DNA from: Sphingomonas sp. Leaf33
GTDB lineage: Bacteria; Pseudomonadota; Alphaproteobacteria; Sphingomonadales; Sphingomonadaceae
Length of the DNA: 64,000 nt
Reading direction: 5' to 3'
Assembly (NCBI RefSeq): GCF_001421785.1
Contig: NZ_LMLB01000001.1
Location: 809,628-873,627 of the forward strand
Made by a program: the position numbers and the translations under genes. This document shows positions 28,015-38,219 of the stretch, one piece after another. Under the pieces are notes generated by a model, which saw only the letters and a program-made list of their open reading frames with translations, did no database searches and was not told where the DNA came from. Positions within the stretch are counted from its first letter, which is position 1, and the number at the start of each line of letters is the position of its first letter.

Positions 28015-28080
28015 ATCGTTACGAATCCTGAGAGAATTATCGCGGGGATATAGTGGATTGTGCGTGCACTCTCCACCCTC

Positions 28081-28243
28081 GTCCCCGCGAAGGCGGGGAC
28101 CCATCTCCCGGACGGGCCTGCACTACGACCGCGGTATGGCGGGCGCGCTCAGGGGATGGGCCCCCACCTGCGCGGGGGCGACAACGATAGGAAGGCGTCG
28201 GGCAATCCCGCGCTCCGTGGGCCCCCGCCTGCGCGGGGGCGAC
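28081..28243. repeat. REP-like palindromic repeat cluster 1
   Basis: Three short palindromic units built on CCCCGCGAAGGCGGGG or CCCCCGCCTGCGCGGGGG lie at about 28081-28108, 28152-28183 and 28217-28243, in alternating orientation, between the oxygenase start and the end of the sulfur-transfer gene. The same core occurs near 32991-33077 and 48222-48307. Confidence 0.8.
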
Positions 28244-28248
28244 GGGGT

Positions 28249-29571
28249 TCAGATCGCGTCGAGTGCCGCTTCGAAATCGGCGATCAGATCGTCGGCGTCC
28301 TCGACCCCGATCGAGATACGCACCAGCGAATCGGTGATGCCGAGCGCATCCTTGCGCTCCTGCGGCACCGACAGATGGGTCATGCCGGCCGGGTGCGACG
28401 CCAGCGTCTCGGTACCGCCCAGGCTGACCGCCAGCTTGGCGATCTTCAGGTTGTCGAGGAACGCGAACGCTTCCGTCTCGCCGCCCTTCAGGTACAGCGA
28501 GAAGGTCGATCCGGCACCGGTGCAGTTGCGGCGATAGATGTCGGCCTGACGCGCGTCGGGGCCGTCTTCCAGGAAGCCGAGATAGCCGACGCGGTCGACC
28601 TTGGGGTGATCGCGCAGGAAGGCGCAGACCTTTGCCGCATTCTCGCCGGCGCGACTCATGCGAAGTTCCAGCGTCTCGAGGCTGCGCAGCAGCATCCAGG
28701 CGGTGTTGGGGTCGCAAATCGTGCCGATGGTGTTGCGCATCATGCGGATCGTGTTGATGTGCGCCTTCGACCCCAGCACGCCGCCCGCGACCAGGTCGCT
28801 GTGGCCGCCTGCATACTTCGTCAGCGAATATACGACCAGGTCGGCGCCTTGGCGCATCGGCTGTGCCCAGAGCGGGCCAAGGAAGGTGTTGTCGATCGCG
28901 ATCGGCGGGCGGTTATCGCCGGTGAAGATCGCGTCACGCGCGGCGGCCACCGCCTCGACATCGACCAAAGCGTTGGTCGGGTTGGCCGGACTCTCGAGGT
29001 AGATCAGCGCGACGTCGCCGCTGGCCTTGGCCTGTTCCAGAACGCGATCGATCTCCTCGCGCGTCGCGCCGGCCGGGAAGTCGAGCCACTTCACCCCGAA
29101 CTTGCCGAGGATGCGGCCGATCAGCGTCTCGGTCGCGGCATAGAGCGGTCCCGAATGGACGATCGTGTCGCCGGGCTTCACCATCGCCAGGAACAGCGTC
29201 GCGATCGCCGACATGCCGGACGAGAAGGCGAGGGCATCCTCCGCTTCTTCCCAGATCGCCAGGCGATCCTCGAGGATTTCCTGGTTCGGCCCGTTGAAGC
29301 GCGAATAGACCAGGCCCTCGGCCCCGCCCGGACGCTTGCCGGTCACGCCCTCGAAATGGCGCTTGCCCGCCGCGGCGTTCGGGAAGACGAACGTCGAGGT
29401 CATGAAGATCGGGGGTTTCAGCGATCCTTCGCTCAGCATCGGGTCGTAGCCATGGCCCATCATCATGGTCGCGGGCTTCAGCTTGCGGCCGCCGATCGTC
29501 TTCGGGCCGGGATCGCCCTTGCCCTGCGGGGCGGGGACGCCGGTCACTTCGGCTTCGGTGTTGTCGGCCAT
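28249..29571 (-). CDS. Cystathionine gamma-synthase/MetZ-family PLP enzyme
   Basis: A 440-aa pyridoxal-phosphate enzyme of trans-sulfuration. It shows SSGMSAIATLFLA (phosphate binding), ESPANPTNALVDVE, the AIDNTF aspartate and the PLP lysine in YSLTKYAGGHSD. It has about 40 more N-terminal residues than E. coli MetB. It may act as a cystathionine gamma-synthase or O-succinylhomoserine sulfhydrylase; the sequence alone does not separate them. GGAGA lies 6 nt before the ATG at 29571. Nearby hom supplies homoserine, which supports a role in methionine synthesis. A methionine-gamma-lyase-like activity is an alternative. Confidence 0.9.
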   Translation of the reverse strand: MADNTEAEVTGVPAPQGKGDPGPKTIGGRKLKPATMMMGHGYDPMLSEGSLKPPIFMTSTFVFPNAAAGKRHFEGVTGKRPGGAEGLVYSRFNGPNQEILEDRLAIWEEAEDALAFSSGMSAIATLFLAMVKPGDTIVHSGPLYAATETLIGRILGKFGVKWLDFPAGATREEIDRVLEQAKASGDVALIYLESPANPTNALVDVEAVAAARDAIFTGDNRPPIAIDNTFLGPLWAQPMRQGADLVVYSLTKYAGGHSDLVAGGVLGSKAHINTIRMMRNTIGTICDPNTAWMLLRSLETLELRMSRAGENAAKVCAFLRDHPKVDRVGYLGFLEDGPDARQADIYRRNCTGAGSTFSLYLKGGETEAFAFLDNLKIAKLAVSLGGTETLASHPAGMTHLSVPQERKDALGITDSLVRISIGVEDADDLIADFEAALDAI

Positions 29572-29617
29572 GTCTGTTCTCCGAATTCAAATGTCCGGGC
29601 CGGCTTAGTCGATCGTA

Positions 29618-30388
29618 TCACTCGTTACCAGTTAGCCCGATGATGCTGATCTGGCGGCCCGCGTCGCCTGCGGCACGGTGCGTCGCGCGTCGGTAGCTGA
29701 AGAAGCGCGTGTCGTCGGCGTAGGTGTCCGCGCCGACGATCTCGACCCTGCGGACGCCGGCACGGGCCAGGCGGTGGGCGACATAGCCGGCGAGGTCGAA
29801 CATCGCGTGGCCTGCGCCTGCGTCGCGGAAGAAGCGATCGGACCCGTCGTCCTCGGCGGCGAAACGCTGGCGGAAGGCGTCGTCGACTTCGTAGTTCGCT
29901 TGCGCGATGCACGGGCCGATCGCGGTGACGAGTCGGCCGCGGTCGGCACCCAGCGTTTCCATCGTCAGCAGCGTCGAATCGGTGATGCCGCCGACCGCGC
30001 CCTTCCAGCCCGCATGGGCCGCGCCGACGACACCGGCGGCGGTGTCGGCGAACAGCACGGGCGCGCAGTCCGCGGTCAGGATGCCGAGTGCGATGCCGGG
30101 GCGGTTGGTGACCAGCGCGTCGGCGTGCGGGCGGACGGTGGGATCGAACCCGTCGAGCACCGCGACCGCGTCCGCGCCGTGGACCTGGTACAGCCCGACC
30201 AGTTGTGCGCCGGGCACGACGGCCTCTGCGGCGCGGCGGCGATTTTCGGCAACCTTGGCCGGGTCGTCGTGCGAGCCGATGCCGCAGTTGAGGCTGGCAT
30301 AAGGGCCTTCCGATACGCCGCCCGAGCGGGTCAGGAAGCCGTGTGCGACGCCCTCCAGAGCCCGGGCGCGGATGACCTCGACGCTCAT
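29618..30388 (-). CDS. pgeF: YfiH/PgeF-family laccase-domain protein (peptidoglycan editing / purine nucleoside phosphorylase)
   Basis: A 256-aa multicopper-oxidase-like domain protein of the DUF152 family, known to act as a zinc-dependent purine nucleoside phosphorylase and to prevent wrong peptidoglycan stem residues. Metal ligands are visible in YQVHGADA, TADCAPVLFAD and AAHAGWKGA, followed by the block AIGPCIAQANYEV. Its start (30388) overlaps the GNAT gene stop by 4 nt. It is the last gene of the lgt-midA-GNAT-pgeF chain; lgt-midA-pgeF is a common order in alphaproteobacteria. Confidence 0.92.
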   Translation of the reverse strand: MSVEVIRARALEGVAHGFLTRSGGVSEGPYASLNCGIGSHDDPAKVAENRRRAAEAVVPGAQLVGLYQVHGADAVAVLDGFDPTVRPHADALVTNRPGIALGILTADCAPVLFADTAAGVVGAAHAGWKGAVGGITDSTLLTMETLGADRGRLVTAIGPCIAQANYEVDDAFRQRFAAEDDGSDRFFRDAGAGHAMFDLAGYVAHRLARAGVRRVEIVGADTYADDTRFFSYRRATHRAAGDAGRQISIIGLTGNE

Positions 30389-30900
30389 AGCGCCAGCACC
30401 ATCAGCCGGTCCTCGTCGATCTGGTCGCCCACCGGAAAGTCGTATCGGCCGACATCGACGAACCCGTAGCGTTCGTAGAAGCGCTTGGCCCGGTGATTGT
30501 CGACATAGACCGACAGCGCGAGCGTATCGGCGCCGAACCCGCGCGCCGCCCCGATCGCCCAGTCGAGCAGGGCGGGGCCGACGCCGTCGCCGTGATGGGT
30601 GCCCGCGACATAGAGCTGGTAGAGTTCGACCGCGTTGGCGTCCTCCGCCTGGGGAAAGGGCAGGGCGTTGGGGCCGATCTTGGCAAAGCCGACGATGTGG
30701 CCGGCATCGGTTGCGAGGCGAATGGTAAAGGCCGGGTCGCCGATCTGGCTCGGCAAGCCGGCGGGCCCGAACGCCCGATCCAGGAACATCGCGAGATTTT
30801 CGGGCGAATAGAGCGTCGCGAACGTGTCGGTGAAACAGCCTCGCGCCATCGCGGCCAGTTCCTGGCCGTCGCCGGGCACGGCGTCGCGATACTCGATCAC
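30385..30900 (-). CDS. GNAT-family N-acetyltransferase
   Basis: A 171-aa acetyltransferase. The acetyl-CoA-binding motif A is in LYVAGTHHGDGVGPALLDWAI (Q/RxxGxG/A region), with motif B at LSVYVDNHRAKRFYERYGF. It resembles ribosomal-protein- or amine-acetylating GNAT enzymes; the substrate is unknown. The start is a GTG at 30900 that overlaps the midA stop as GTGA, and its own stop overlaps the pgeF start. The strict coupling implies one transcript from lgt. Confidence 0.9.
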   Translation of the reverse strand: MIEYRDAVPGDGQELAAMARGCFTDTFATLYSPENLAMFLDRAFGPAGLPSQIGDPAFTIRLATDAGHIVGFAKIGPNALPFPQAEDANAVELYQLYVAGTHHGDGVGPALLDWAIGAARGFGADTLALSVYVDNHRAKRFYERYGFVDVGRYDFPVGDQIDEDRLMVLAL

Positions 30901-31976
30901 GGGAATCCTGCGGGCTTGGGCCAGCCGGGCGCGGTGACGGCGATCACGCCGAACAGATCGCCCATCTCGCCGTCGTTGACCAGCCGGTTTCGCTGGACGA
31001 TGACGTCCGCACCGCCCTTCGCCGACAGGGTCGCGGCGCGCGCATCGATGCCCAGCGCGCGCAGGAAATCGCCCTGGCTGACGGGGCCGTGGACCTCGGC
31101 CCCCTCGGCGCGGGCGGCTTCGCTCAGCGTCGCGAAATCGACGTGCGCGGTCAGGTCCGCCTCGCCCGGCGTATCGAAGGGATTGGCCGGCGCATGGCCC
31201 TTCACCGCCTGCAAGGTCTCGCCGATCGTGGGGCCTTCGTAGCCATAGTCGATGACCAGCGCCGCGCCCCCCTGCGCGACGATCCGCTGCGCCAGCGCGC
31301 GCATCGCCGCGACGCCCGCGGGCGAGGTTTCCAGGATCGAGCCGTCCGGCGCGTCGCGGAGATTTTCAGGGATGATCGGGTCGAAGATCGTGTTGCCGAC
31401 GACCGGCAGGAACAATGTGTCCTGGCAGGCGACCAGCCGCTCGCGCCAACCCTCGACCGTCTTGACCAGTTGCCGGATCGGCAGCGCATCGAAGAATTCG
31501 TTGGCGACACAGATCAGCGGGCGATCGTCGGGCAGGCCGACGATGTCCATGCACCATTCGGCCGTGGGCACGCGCTTCACCTGTTCGGCGCGCAGGACGG
31601 GCGAGGTTTCAACGAACTGGACGCCGGGCGCGAATCCCGTCGTGCCCATCACCCGCAATGCGTCCGCCGCCAGCGTGCCGCGGCCGGGGCCGAACTCGAC
31701 ATAGTCCGCCGCCGGACGTCCCGCACGCTCCCACAGGTCGGCGACCCAAGCACCGACCAGCTCGCCGAACATCTGGCTGATTTCCGGCGCGGTGGTGAAG
31801 TCGCCGCGCGTGCCCAGCGGATCGCGCGTCGCGTAATAATGCGCGTTCGCCGCCCCCATGAACTGCGACAGCGAGATCGCACCGCCCAGCGTGATCGCGC
31901 GGGCGAGCCGTTCGGGCAGCTGCTCTTCCGCCGCGTTCTGCACGCGGGCTGCGGGATCGGGCACAGACAAGCTCAC
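30897..31976 (-). CDS. MidA/NDUFAF7-family SAM-dependent methyltransferase
   Basis: A 359-aa class I methyltransferase of the DUF185 family. Characteristic blocks are [22 protein letters not shown] split over residues 45-66, the SAM-binding [15 protein letters not shown], and [11 protein letters not shown]. The mitochondrial relative NDUFAF7 methylates an arginine of respiratory complex I, and the bacterial role is thought to be similar. The GTG at 31976 overlaps the lgt stop as GTGA; longer frames into lgt are shadows. It is followed by the GNAT gene with another 4-nt overlap. Confidence 0.92.
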   Translation of the reverse strand: MSLSVPDPAARVQNAAEEQLPERLARAITLGGAISLSQFMGAANAHYYATRDPLGTRGDFTTAPEISQMFGELVGAWVADLWERAGRPAADYVEFGPGRGTLAADALRVMGTTGFAPGVQFVETSPVLRAEQVKRVPTAEWCMDIVGLPDDRPLICVANEFFDALPIRQLVKTVEGWRERLVACQDTLFLPVVGNTIFDPIIPENLRDAPDGSILETSPAGVAAMRALAQRIVAQGGAALVIDYGYEGPTIGETLQAVKGHAPANPFDTPGEADLTAHVDFATLSEAARAEGAEVHGPVSQGDFLRALGIDARAATLSAKGGADVIVQRNRLVNDGEMGDLFGVIAVTAPGWPKPAGFP

Positions 31977-32842
31977 GCGATGCTCGGCCCGCCCGCGATC
32001 GGCTCGACCCGGGTGCGACGGCCCTTGGCGGTCCACATCAGGTACAGGCCGACGACGATCATCGGCAGACACAGAATCTGTCCCATGTGCAGCACGTTGG
32101 CGAAGAAGGTGCCTTCGAACTGGCGGTCGGGTTCGCGGAAGAATTCGATGAACAGGCGGGCCGCGCCGAAGAACGCCAGACCGGTGCCGACCAGGAACCC
32201 TGGCTTGTAGCGCGAATCGGTCTTCCAGAAGAGCCACGACAGCAGGACGAACAGCAGCAGGCCCTCGCCAAACGCCTCGTACAGCTGGCTCGGGTGGCGG
32301 GCGGGGTCGGCGCCGAATTCGACCGTGCGCGGGAAGACGATCGCCCACGGCACATCCGTCGGCTTGCCCCACAGCTCGCCGTTGTTGAAATTGGCGAGTC
32401 GTCCGAAGAACTGGCCGATCGGCGCGACGCACGCGACATAGTCGCATACCCGCAGCATCGACAGTTTCTCGCGCCGGCAGATCCACCAGATCGCCAGCAG
32501 CACGCCGATCAGCCCGCCGTGGAACGACATGCCGCCGTCCCACAGGCGCAGCACGCTGATCGGCTCCAGGATCATCCTGGGCTGGTAGAACAGGACATAG
32601 CCGATCCGCCCGCCCAGGATGATGCCGATCGTGGCGTAGAAGGCGAGGTCATCGACATGGCGCCGCCCCATCGGTGCACCCGGTTGGTCGACCAGCTTCA
32701 TCAGGTACCACCAGCCGAGCAGGATGCCGGAGATATAGGCGAGCGAATACCATTTCAGCGTGAAGAAGCCGAGGTCGAGAGCGACGGGGCTCAATCCCAG
32801 GTCCTCGAACCGGATATGGCCGGCGGCGGCATCGGCAAGCAT
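31973..32842 (-). CDS. lgt: Prolipoprotein diacylglyceryl transferase
   Basis: A 289-aa inner-membrane enzyme that moves diacylglyceryl onto the lipobox cysteine of prolipoproteins. The Lgt signature is visible in [25 protein letters not shown] (with the active histidine) and [17 protein letters not shown] (with the conserved arginine and asparagines), then HPSQLYEAF. Seven hydrophobic segments are seen. The ATG at 32842 gives [22 protein letters not shown]; the ribosome site is weak, and a TTG 12 nt upstream cannot be excluded. It is the first gene of a four-gene overlapping operon. Confidence 0.96.
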   Translation of the reverse strand: MLADAAAGHIRFEDLGLSPVALDLGFFTLKWYSLAYISGILLGWWYLMKLVDQPGAPMGRRHVDDLAFYATIGIILGGRIGYVLFYQPRMILEPISVLRLWDGGMSFHGGLIGVLLAIWWICRREKLSMLRVCDYVACVAPIGQFFGRLANFNNGELWGKPTDVPWAIVFPRTVEFGADPARHPSQLYEAFGEGLLLFVLLSWLFWKTDSRYKPGFLVGTGLAFFGAARLFIEFFREPDRQFEGTFFANVLHMGQILCLPMIVVGLYLMWTAKGRRTRVEPIAGGPSIA

Positions 32843-32990
32843 GAGCAGCAGCAAGGGCGCGGTTCCCGCAAATTGGTGTTGGGCTTCCTCTAGCGGGGGC
32901 CGGCGGCGGGCGATAGAGCGGGGTGGATGCTGGCTGCCGCTGCTCCTTCGATGACGTTGCACATCTTGCTGCCCGCGTTCGTCTCTTGCC

Positions 32991-33077
32991 GTCGTCCCCG
33001 CGCAGGCGGGGACCCATCTCCCGGACGGCCCTCCTGGCGAGCGGAGGTGATGGATTCCCGCCTTTGCGGGAATGACG
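32991..33077. repeat. REP-like palindromic repeat cluster 2
   Basis: Two inverted units (about 32991-33025 and 33049-33077) with the core CCCGCGCAGGCGGGG and its reversed variant CCCGCCTTTGCGGG fill the divergent gap between lgt and the molybdopterin subunit gene. The second unit ends 16 nt before the start codon at 33093. Confidence 0.8.
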
Positions 33078-33092
33078 GACGAGAGGGTGGGT

Positions 33093-35246
33093 ATGCAGCT
33101 TAGCCGACGTGCCCTTCTCGCCGGCGGTACGGTCGTCGGCGTCGCGGTCGCGTGGCAGGTCTGGCCACGCGCGCAGCAGGCCGCGCTGCCGACCGCCGAG
33201 GGCGAGACCGCGTTCGGCGGGTGGATCAAGATCGGCCGGGACGGCCATATCGTCGTCGCGGTGCCGCAGTGCGAGCATGGCCAGGGCGTCTATACCGCGC
33301 TCGCCCAGATCGCCGCCGACGAGATCGGGGCCGACTGGCGCACGGTCGGCGTGGAGGCCGCCCCCGAAGCCGCGCTCTACGCCAACGCGCTTGGTGCGGC
33401 GGCGGTGCTGGGCGCGGACGATGGCTGGTTTGCGGGAGCCCTCCCGATGCTGACCGGCGGCTCGACCTCGATCCGCCAGTTCGAGCGTCCTGTGCGCGAA
33501 GCCGCGGCGGCCACCCGGACATTGTTGTGCAAGGCGGCGGCGCGGGAGTGGGGGATCGACTGGGAGACCTGCCTGACCCGCGACGGGTTCGTCGTGGCGG
33601 GTGAGCGCCGCGCGCGCTTCGGTGAACTCGCCGTGGCGGCCGTGCGCGAAAGCCTGCCGAAGACCCCGCAACTGCGCGTCGGCGACGAAGGGCGGCTGAC
33701 CGGCACGCCCGCCCAGCGGCTCGACGCGCCGTCAAAGGTCGACGGCAGCGCGAATTTCGCCGGCGACATCCGCCTGCCCAACATGGTCTTCGCCAGCATC
33801 CGGCAGGGGCCGTTCGGCGACAGCCGGCTGGTCCGCTACGATACCGCCGCCGCCGACACTATCCCCGGCGTCGCGCGCGTCGTCGCGACCGATCGCTGGA
33901 TCGCGGCGGTCGGCAGCAACTGGTGGGCGGCCAACCAGGCGCTGGGGGCGCTCGCCCCGCGGTTCGAGACGCCGGGCCCGCTCGTCGACGATCGGCGGAT
34001 CGCGACCGCACTCGACGCGGCGCTCGCGAGCGAGGGCATGCAACTGGCGGGCGCCGGCGATGTCGTCGCGGCGTTTTCGGGCGGTCGCGTGTTCCGCGCC
34101 GACTACCGCGTCGCGGCCGGCGTGCCGGCGGCGATCGAGCCGGTCACCGCGACCGCCAGTTTCGAACATGGCCGGCTGGTCCTGTGGATGGCGACGCAGG
34201 TGCCCGGCCTCGCCCGCGCGGCGGCGGCGCGGACGCTGGGGATCGGCGAGGGGAATGTCGTGCTCCACCCGATGATGGCGGGTGGATCGTTCGGCGCGGC
34301 ACTGGAAGTGACGATCGCCGAGCAGGCCGCGCATCTCGCGCGCGAGCTTGAACGGCCGGTGCAACTGACCTGGTCGCGGGCCGAGAGCCTGATGCACACG
34401 CCGGTTCGCGCGCCGGCGCTTGGGCGGATGAGCGCGCGGCTGGGGGCGGGCGGGATGATCGCGGCGTGGCAGGCGCAGGTTGCGACGCCGCCGGTCGCTC
34501 CTGCCCTGCGCGCGCGGCTTGCCGCGACCGCGGCACCGGGCGCTGTGGCCGATCCGGTCGCCGTGGATGGCACTTCGCCCGCGTATCGCCTGCCGGCGTG
34601 GGCGGTGTCGCACCACCCGGCCGAGATCGGGGTGCCGGTCGGCTACACCCGTGGCGGCGCGCACACCGCGTCGTGTTTCTTCACCGAATGTTTCATCGAC
34701 GAATTGGCGCGGCGGGCGGAAGCGGAGCCGCTGTCCTACCGCATCGCGATGCTGGGCGGTGCGCCGCGGCTGGCGCGCTGCCTGTCGACGGTCGCGTCGC
34801 TCGGCGGATGGCAGGGCGGCACGCCGGGCACCGGGCAGGGAATTGCCTGCCACGCGATGGCCGGATCGTTCATCGCGCTGATGGTCGAGGGCGGTCTGGG
34901 CGACGGCGGGGTGCCACGCGTCGAGCGGATGGTCGCTGCGGTCGATGTCGGGCGGGCGATCAATCCCGACCTGGTCCGCCAGCAGGTGGAGGGCGGCCTG
35001 ATCTATGGCCTGGCGGCCGCGGTCGGTGCCTCTACCGGCTATACCGGGGGCATGGCCGATGTCCGCTCGTTCCGCGACCTCCAGCTGCCGCGCCTTGCCG
35101 CCAGCCCCGACATCACCGTCGAGCTGATCGACAGCCGCGCCGACCCCGGGGGGGCGAGTGAACTCGGCGTACCCGTGGTCGCCCCCGCGCTCGCCAACGC
35201 CATCTTTGCCGTCACCGGCCGCCGTGTCAGGACCCTGCCCCTATGA
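33093..35246 (+). CDS. Tat-exported molybdopterin dehydrogenase large subunit (IorB-like)
   Basis: A 717-aa molybdenum-cofactor subunit of the xanthine dehydrogenase/isoquinoline 1-oxidoreductase beta type. The N-terminus [10 protein letters not shown] is a twin-arginine signal, so it should act in the periplasm. Family blocks include [36 protein letters not shown] and GGSFGAALE. The electron-carrying [2Fe-2S] subunit that normally lies next to it is absent here: upstream is lgt, downstream is hemH. The ATG at 33093 is used because the twin-arginine motif lies right after it. The 3' end overlaps hemH by 4 nt. The substrate (aldehyde or N-heterocycle) is not predictable. Confidence 0.87.
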   Translation: MQLSRRALLAGGTVVGVAVAWQVWPRAQQAALPTAEGETAFGGWIKIGRDGHIVVAVPQCEHGQGVYTALAQIAADEIGADWRTVGVEAAPEAALYANALGAAAVLGADDGWFAGALPMLTGGSTSIRQFERPVREAAAATRTLLCKAAAREWGIDWETCLTRDGFVVAGERRARFGELAVAAVRESLPKTPQLRVGDEGRLTGTPAQRLDAPSKVDGSANFAGDIRLPNMVFASIRQGPFGDSRLVRYDTAAADTIPGVARVVATDRWIAAVGSNWWAANQALGALAPRFETPGPLVDDRRIATALDAALASEGMQLAGAGDVVAAFSGGRVFRADYRVAAGVPAAIEPVTATASFEHGRLVLWMATQVPGLARAAAARTLGIGEGNVVLHPMMAGGSFGAALEVTIAEQAAHLARELERPVQLTWSRAESLMHTPVRAPALGRMSARLGAGGMIAAWQAQVATPPVAPALRARLAATAAPGAVADPVAVDGTSPAYRLPAWAVSHHPAEIGVPVGYTRGGAHTASCFFTECFIDELARRAEAEPLSYRIAMLGGAPRLARCLSTVASLGGWQGGTPGTGQGIACHAMAGSFIALMVEGGLGDGGVPRVERMVAAVDVGRAINPDLVRQQVEGGLIYGLAAAVGASTGYTGGMADVRSFRDLQLPRLAASPDITVELIDSRADPGGASELGVPVVAPALANAIFAVTGRRVRTLPL

Positions 35247-36247
35247 TTCCCACCGGCCACCCGCCGATCCCCACGCCGAAGGTCGGCGTGTTGCTCATCA
35301 ACCTCGGCACCCCCGACAGCGCCGACGCGCGGGCGGTAAAGCGCTATCTCGGCGAATTCCTGTCCGACCGCCGCGTCGTCGAAATCCCGCAACTGCTGTG
35401 GCAGCCGATCCTGCGCGGGATCATCCTGACCACGCGGCCGAAGAAGTCGGCGCATGCCTATCAACAGGTCTGGACCGACGCGGGCTCGCCGCTTGCTGCC
35501 TTCACCGCGCAGCAATCGGCCGCATTGAAGGACGCATTCGGCCCCGGCGTCGTCGTCGACTGGGCAATGCGCTATGGTAACCCGTCGATCGCCGACCGCA
35601 TCGCGGCACTGAAGGCTCAGGGGTGCGAGCGGATCCTGCTGGCCCCGCTTTATCCGCAATATTGCGCGGCGACGACCGCGACTGCCAACGACAAGGCGTT
35701 TGCGGCCCTCGCTGCGATGCGCTGGCAGCCGGCGATCCGAACGCTGCCGCCCTATTACGACGACCCGCTCTACATCGACGCGCTCAAGCGGTCGGTCGAG
35801 GCGGGGCTGAAAACGCTCGATTTCGAACCGGACGTCATCCTCGCCAGCTTCCACGGGATGCCGCAGCGGACGCTGGAACTGGGCGATCCCTATTACTGCC
35901 ATTGTCGCAAGACCGCGCGGCTGCTGGGGGAGGCGATGGGGCGTGACCTTCGCGTGACCTTCCAGTCGCGGTTCGGCCGCGCCAAATGGCTGGAGCCGGC
36001 GACCGACACGACGCTGGAGGCTCTGCCGGGCGAGGGCAAGCGCAAGGTCGCGATCATCGCTCCAGGCTTCTCCGCCGACTGTCTGGAGACGCTGGAGGAG
36101 CTGGCGATCCGCGGGCGCGAAAGCTTCGAGGGGGCGGGCGGGACCCACTTTGCGTATCTGCCGTGCCTGAATGCCAGCCAGATCGGCACCGAAATGCTGC
36201 GCAGCATCCTGCAGCGGGAGCTTGCGGGGTGGGTGCCGCTTCCCTAG
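35243..36247 (+). CDS. hemH: Ferrochelatase
   Basis: Inserts Fe2+ into protoporphyrin IX as the last step of heme synthesis, at the membrane surface. The 334-aa sequence has VGVLLINLGTPDS at the start, the metal-binding histidine in ASFHGMPQRTLELGDPY, QSRFGRAKWLEP and the glutamate in APGFSADCLETLEELAI. The start overlaps the molybdopterin gene stop as ATGA. Its length is typical of bacterial ferrochelatase. Confidence 0.97.
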   Translation: MIPTGHPPIPTPKVGVLLINLGTPDSADARAVKRYLGEFLSDRRVVEIPQLLWQPILRGIILTTRPKKSAHAYQQVWTDAGSPLAAFTAQQSAALKDAFGPGVVVDWAMRYGNPSIADRIAALKAQGCERILLAPLYPQYCAATTATANDKAFAALAAMRWQPAIRTLPPYYDDPLYIDALKRSVEAGLKTLDFEPDVILASFHGMPQRTLELGDPYYCHCRKTARLLGEAMGRDLRVTFQSRFGRAKWLEPATDTTLEALPGEGKRKVAIIAPGFSADCLETLEELAIRGRESFEGAGGTHFAYLPCLNASQIGTEMLRSILQRELAGWVPLP

Positions 36248-36282
36248 CGTAAAGCCCGAATCAACGCTCAGGAGAGAGATGC

Positions 36283-37005
36283 ATGGCACGCGTAGCGATC
36301 GTCACCGGTGGAACGCGCGGAATCGGTGAGGCGATCAGCCTTGCTCTCAGGGACATGGGCATGACCGTAGCGGCGAACTACGCCGGCAACGACGAGCGGG
36401 CGCGCGAATTCACCGAGCGCACCGGCATCAAGGCGTACAAGTGGGACGTCGCCGACTATGACGCCTGCCAGGCCGGCTGCGCGCAGGTCGCCGAGGAACT
36501 GGGGCCGGTCGACGTCGTCGTCAACAACGCCGGCATCACCCGCGACGGCACGATCCTGAAAATGACGTACCAGATGTGGAAGGATGTCATGGACACTAAC
36601 CTGGGCGGCTGCTTCAACATGGCGAAGGCGACCTTCCCGGGGATGCGCGAGCGCAAGTGGGGCCGGATCGTCAACATCGGGTCGATCAACGGCCAGGCCG
36701 GCCAGTACGGCCAGGTCAATTATGCTGCGGCCAAGAGCGGCATCCACGGCTTCACCAAGGCACTGGCGCAGGAGGGCGCGCGAGCCGGCGTGACGGTTAA
36801 CGCGATCGCCCCGGGCTATATCGACACCGATATGGTCGCCGCGGTGCCGGCCGAAGTGCTGGAAAAGATCGTCGCGAAGATCCCGGTCGGCCGGCTGGGC
36901 CAGGCGACCGAAATCGCGCGCGGCGTCGCGTTCCTGTGTTCGGAAGAGGGCGGGTTCGTGACCGGCTCGACGCTGAGCATCAACGGTGGCCAACATATGT
37001 ACTGA
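36283..37005 (+). CDS. phbB: Acetoacetyl-CoA reductase
   Basis: A 240-aa short-chain dehydrogenase. It shows the nucleotide motif TGGTRGIG, NNAG, and the catalytic serine-tyrosine-lysine in NIGSINGQAGQYGQVNYAAAK (S and YxxxK, about residues 137-158). The exact pattern NSINGQ.GQ.GQ.NYAAAKAG and length are those of PhbB, which makes (R)-3-hydroxybutyryl-CoA for polyhydroxybutyrate. GGAGA precedes the ATG at 36283. No PHB synthase or thiolase gene is adjacent. FabG is a less likely alternative. Confidence 0.93.
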   Translation: MARVAIVTGGTRGIGEAISLALRDMGMTVAANYAGNDERAREFTERTGIKAYKWDVADYDACQAGCAQVAEELGPVDVVVNNAGITRDGTILKMTYQMWKDVMDTNLGGCFNMAKATFPGMRERKWGRIVNIGSINGQAGQYGQVNYAAAKSGIHGFTKALAQEGARAGVTVNAIAPGYIDTDMVAAVPAEVLEKIVAKIPVGRLGQATEIARGVAFLCSEEGGFVTGSTLSINGGQHMY

Positions 37006-37013
37006 CGGGCGAA

Positions 37014-37234
37014 GGCGCGTGGGAGCTTAGCTCCACGGCGCCGGTGCGAGGCTGCCACGGCAGCCAAACATCGCCCGGCCCGGCCGGCGGGAGTGCGACA
37101 GCGCTCCCGTCCGACGACGCGGGATTCAGTTCCGCGTCGGGCCGATGGTTCGGGAAACCGGAGCCATTGAGCCCGCTGCCGCGAAAGGACGACGCCAGCG
37201 GCCCTGAGCTCCCGCCTGCGGGGGAGCGCGATTG
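37014..37234. repeat. String of small hairpins 1
   Basis: The 239-bp gap between phbB and gpsA is almost entirely short palindromes. Examples are GGCTGCC-AC-GGCAGCC near 37050, GGGAGTGC...GCGCTCCC near 37090-37107, CGACGCGGGA-TTCAG-TTCCGCGTCG at 37115-37139 and GCTCCCGC-CTGC-GGGGGAGC near 37210-37230. A very similar CGACGCGGGA hairpin is at 48132-48156. The last hairpin could also help stop transcription between the convergent genes. Confidence 0.7.
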
Positions 37235-37244
37235 TCTTTGAACC

Positions 37245-38219
37245 CTAAACCTCCGCGCGAAGCGGCCGCGACAGCAGGCGCCCAACGATGTCCCGCACAT
37301 CCGCGCCTGCCAGCAGATCGCACACCGCCTCGACCACCGGCATGTCGACCCCGGCCTCCGCTGCCGCTTCGCGCAGCACCGGCGCGGTATGCGCACCCTC
37401 GGCAACCGTCTGGCGATTGGCGAGCAACCCTTCCGCGGCGACGCCCTGGCCCAACCCGACCCCAAGCGAGAAATTGCGCGAGTTGGTCGACGAGCAGGTC
37501 AGCACCAGATCGCCGAGGCCCGACAGGCCGGCCAGCGTCTCCGCCCGCGCCCCCTTGGCGAGGCCGAAGCGTGTCATCTCGGCAAACCCGCGCGCGATCA
37601 GCGCGGCGCGAGCATTGAGGCCGAGCCCGGCGCCCTCGACCACGCCGCAGGCGATCGCGAGGACATTCTTCACCGCGCCGCCGATCTCCGCCCCCGCCAC
37701 GTCGCTGCTGGCGTAGGGCCGGAACGCCGGGTTCGCGAGCCGCGCCGCCAGTGCATCGCGCAAGGCCGCGTCCTCGCACGCCAGCGTCACCGCGGTCGGC
37801 TGGCCCGCGGCGACCTCATGCGCGAACGTAGGGCCCGACAGGACCGCGATCGGCGCGTCGGGGGCGGCCTCTCGCGCGACCTCGCCGACCAGCATCCGCG
37901 AGCCCGCCTCGATTCCCTTGGCGCACAGCACCAGCGGGATCGCGCCCGTCGCCGCGTCTGTGAGCACCGCGCGGACATGCTGCGCCGGCGCGACGACCAG
38001 GATCGCATCACGGTCGCGCAACTCGGCCAAGTCGCCGGTCGCGCGGATCGAATCGCTCAGTGGCACGCTGCGCAGGAAGCGGGTGTTCTCGTGACAGTCG
38101 TTGATCGCCGCGACCACTTCCGGCTCGCGCGCCCACAAGGTCACGGGCTCGCCGCCGCGCGCCGCGACCTGCGCGAGAGCGGTGCCCCAGGCGCCGCCGC
38201 CGATGACGCCGATCCTCAT
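37245..38219 (-). CDS. gpsA: NAD(P)-dependent glycerol-3-phosphate dehydrogenase
   Basis: Makes sn-glycerol 3-phosphate from dihydroxyacetone phosphate for phospholipid synthesis. The 324-aa product shows [18 protein letters not shown] (nucleotide fold), [21 protein letters not shown], the catalytic lysine in [14 protein letters not shown] and [13 protein letters not shown]. Its ATG (38219) overlaps the tsaD stop as ATGA, so it is the second gene of a tsaD-gpsA operon. Confidence 0.97.
   Translation of the reverse strand: MRIGVIGGGAWGTALAQVAARGGEPVTLWAREPEVVAAINDCHENTRFLRSVPLSDSIRATGDLAELRDRDAILVVAPAQHVRAVLTDAATGAIPLVLCAKGIEAGSRMLVGEVAREAAPDAPIAVLSGPTFAHEVAAGQPTAVTLACEDAALRDALAARLANPAFRPYASSDVAGAEIGGAVKNVLAIACGVVEGAGLGLNARAALIARGFAEMTRFGLAKGARAETLAGLSGLGDLVLTCSSTNSRNFSLGVGLGQGVAAEGLLANRQTVAEGAHTAPVLREAAAEAGVDMPVVEAVCDLLAGADVRDIVGRLLSRPLRAEV

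Noticed and set aside
28081..28243. Possible CRISPR array from regularly repeated GC-rich units
   Set aside because: Units are palindromic, alternate in orientation, have unequal spacing and also occur elsewhere; no cas genes.
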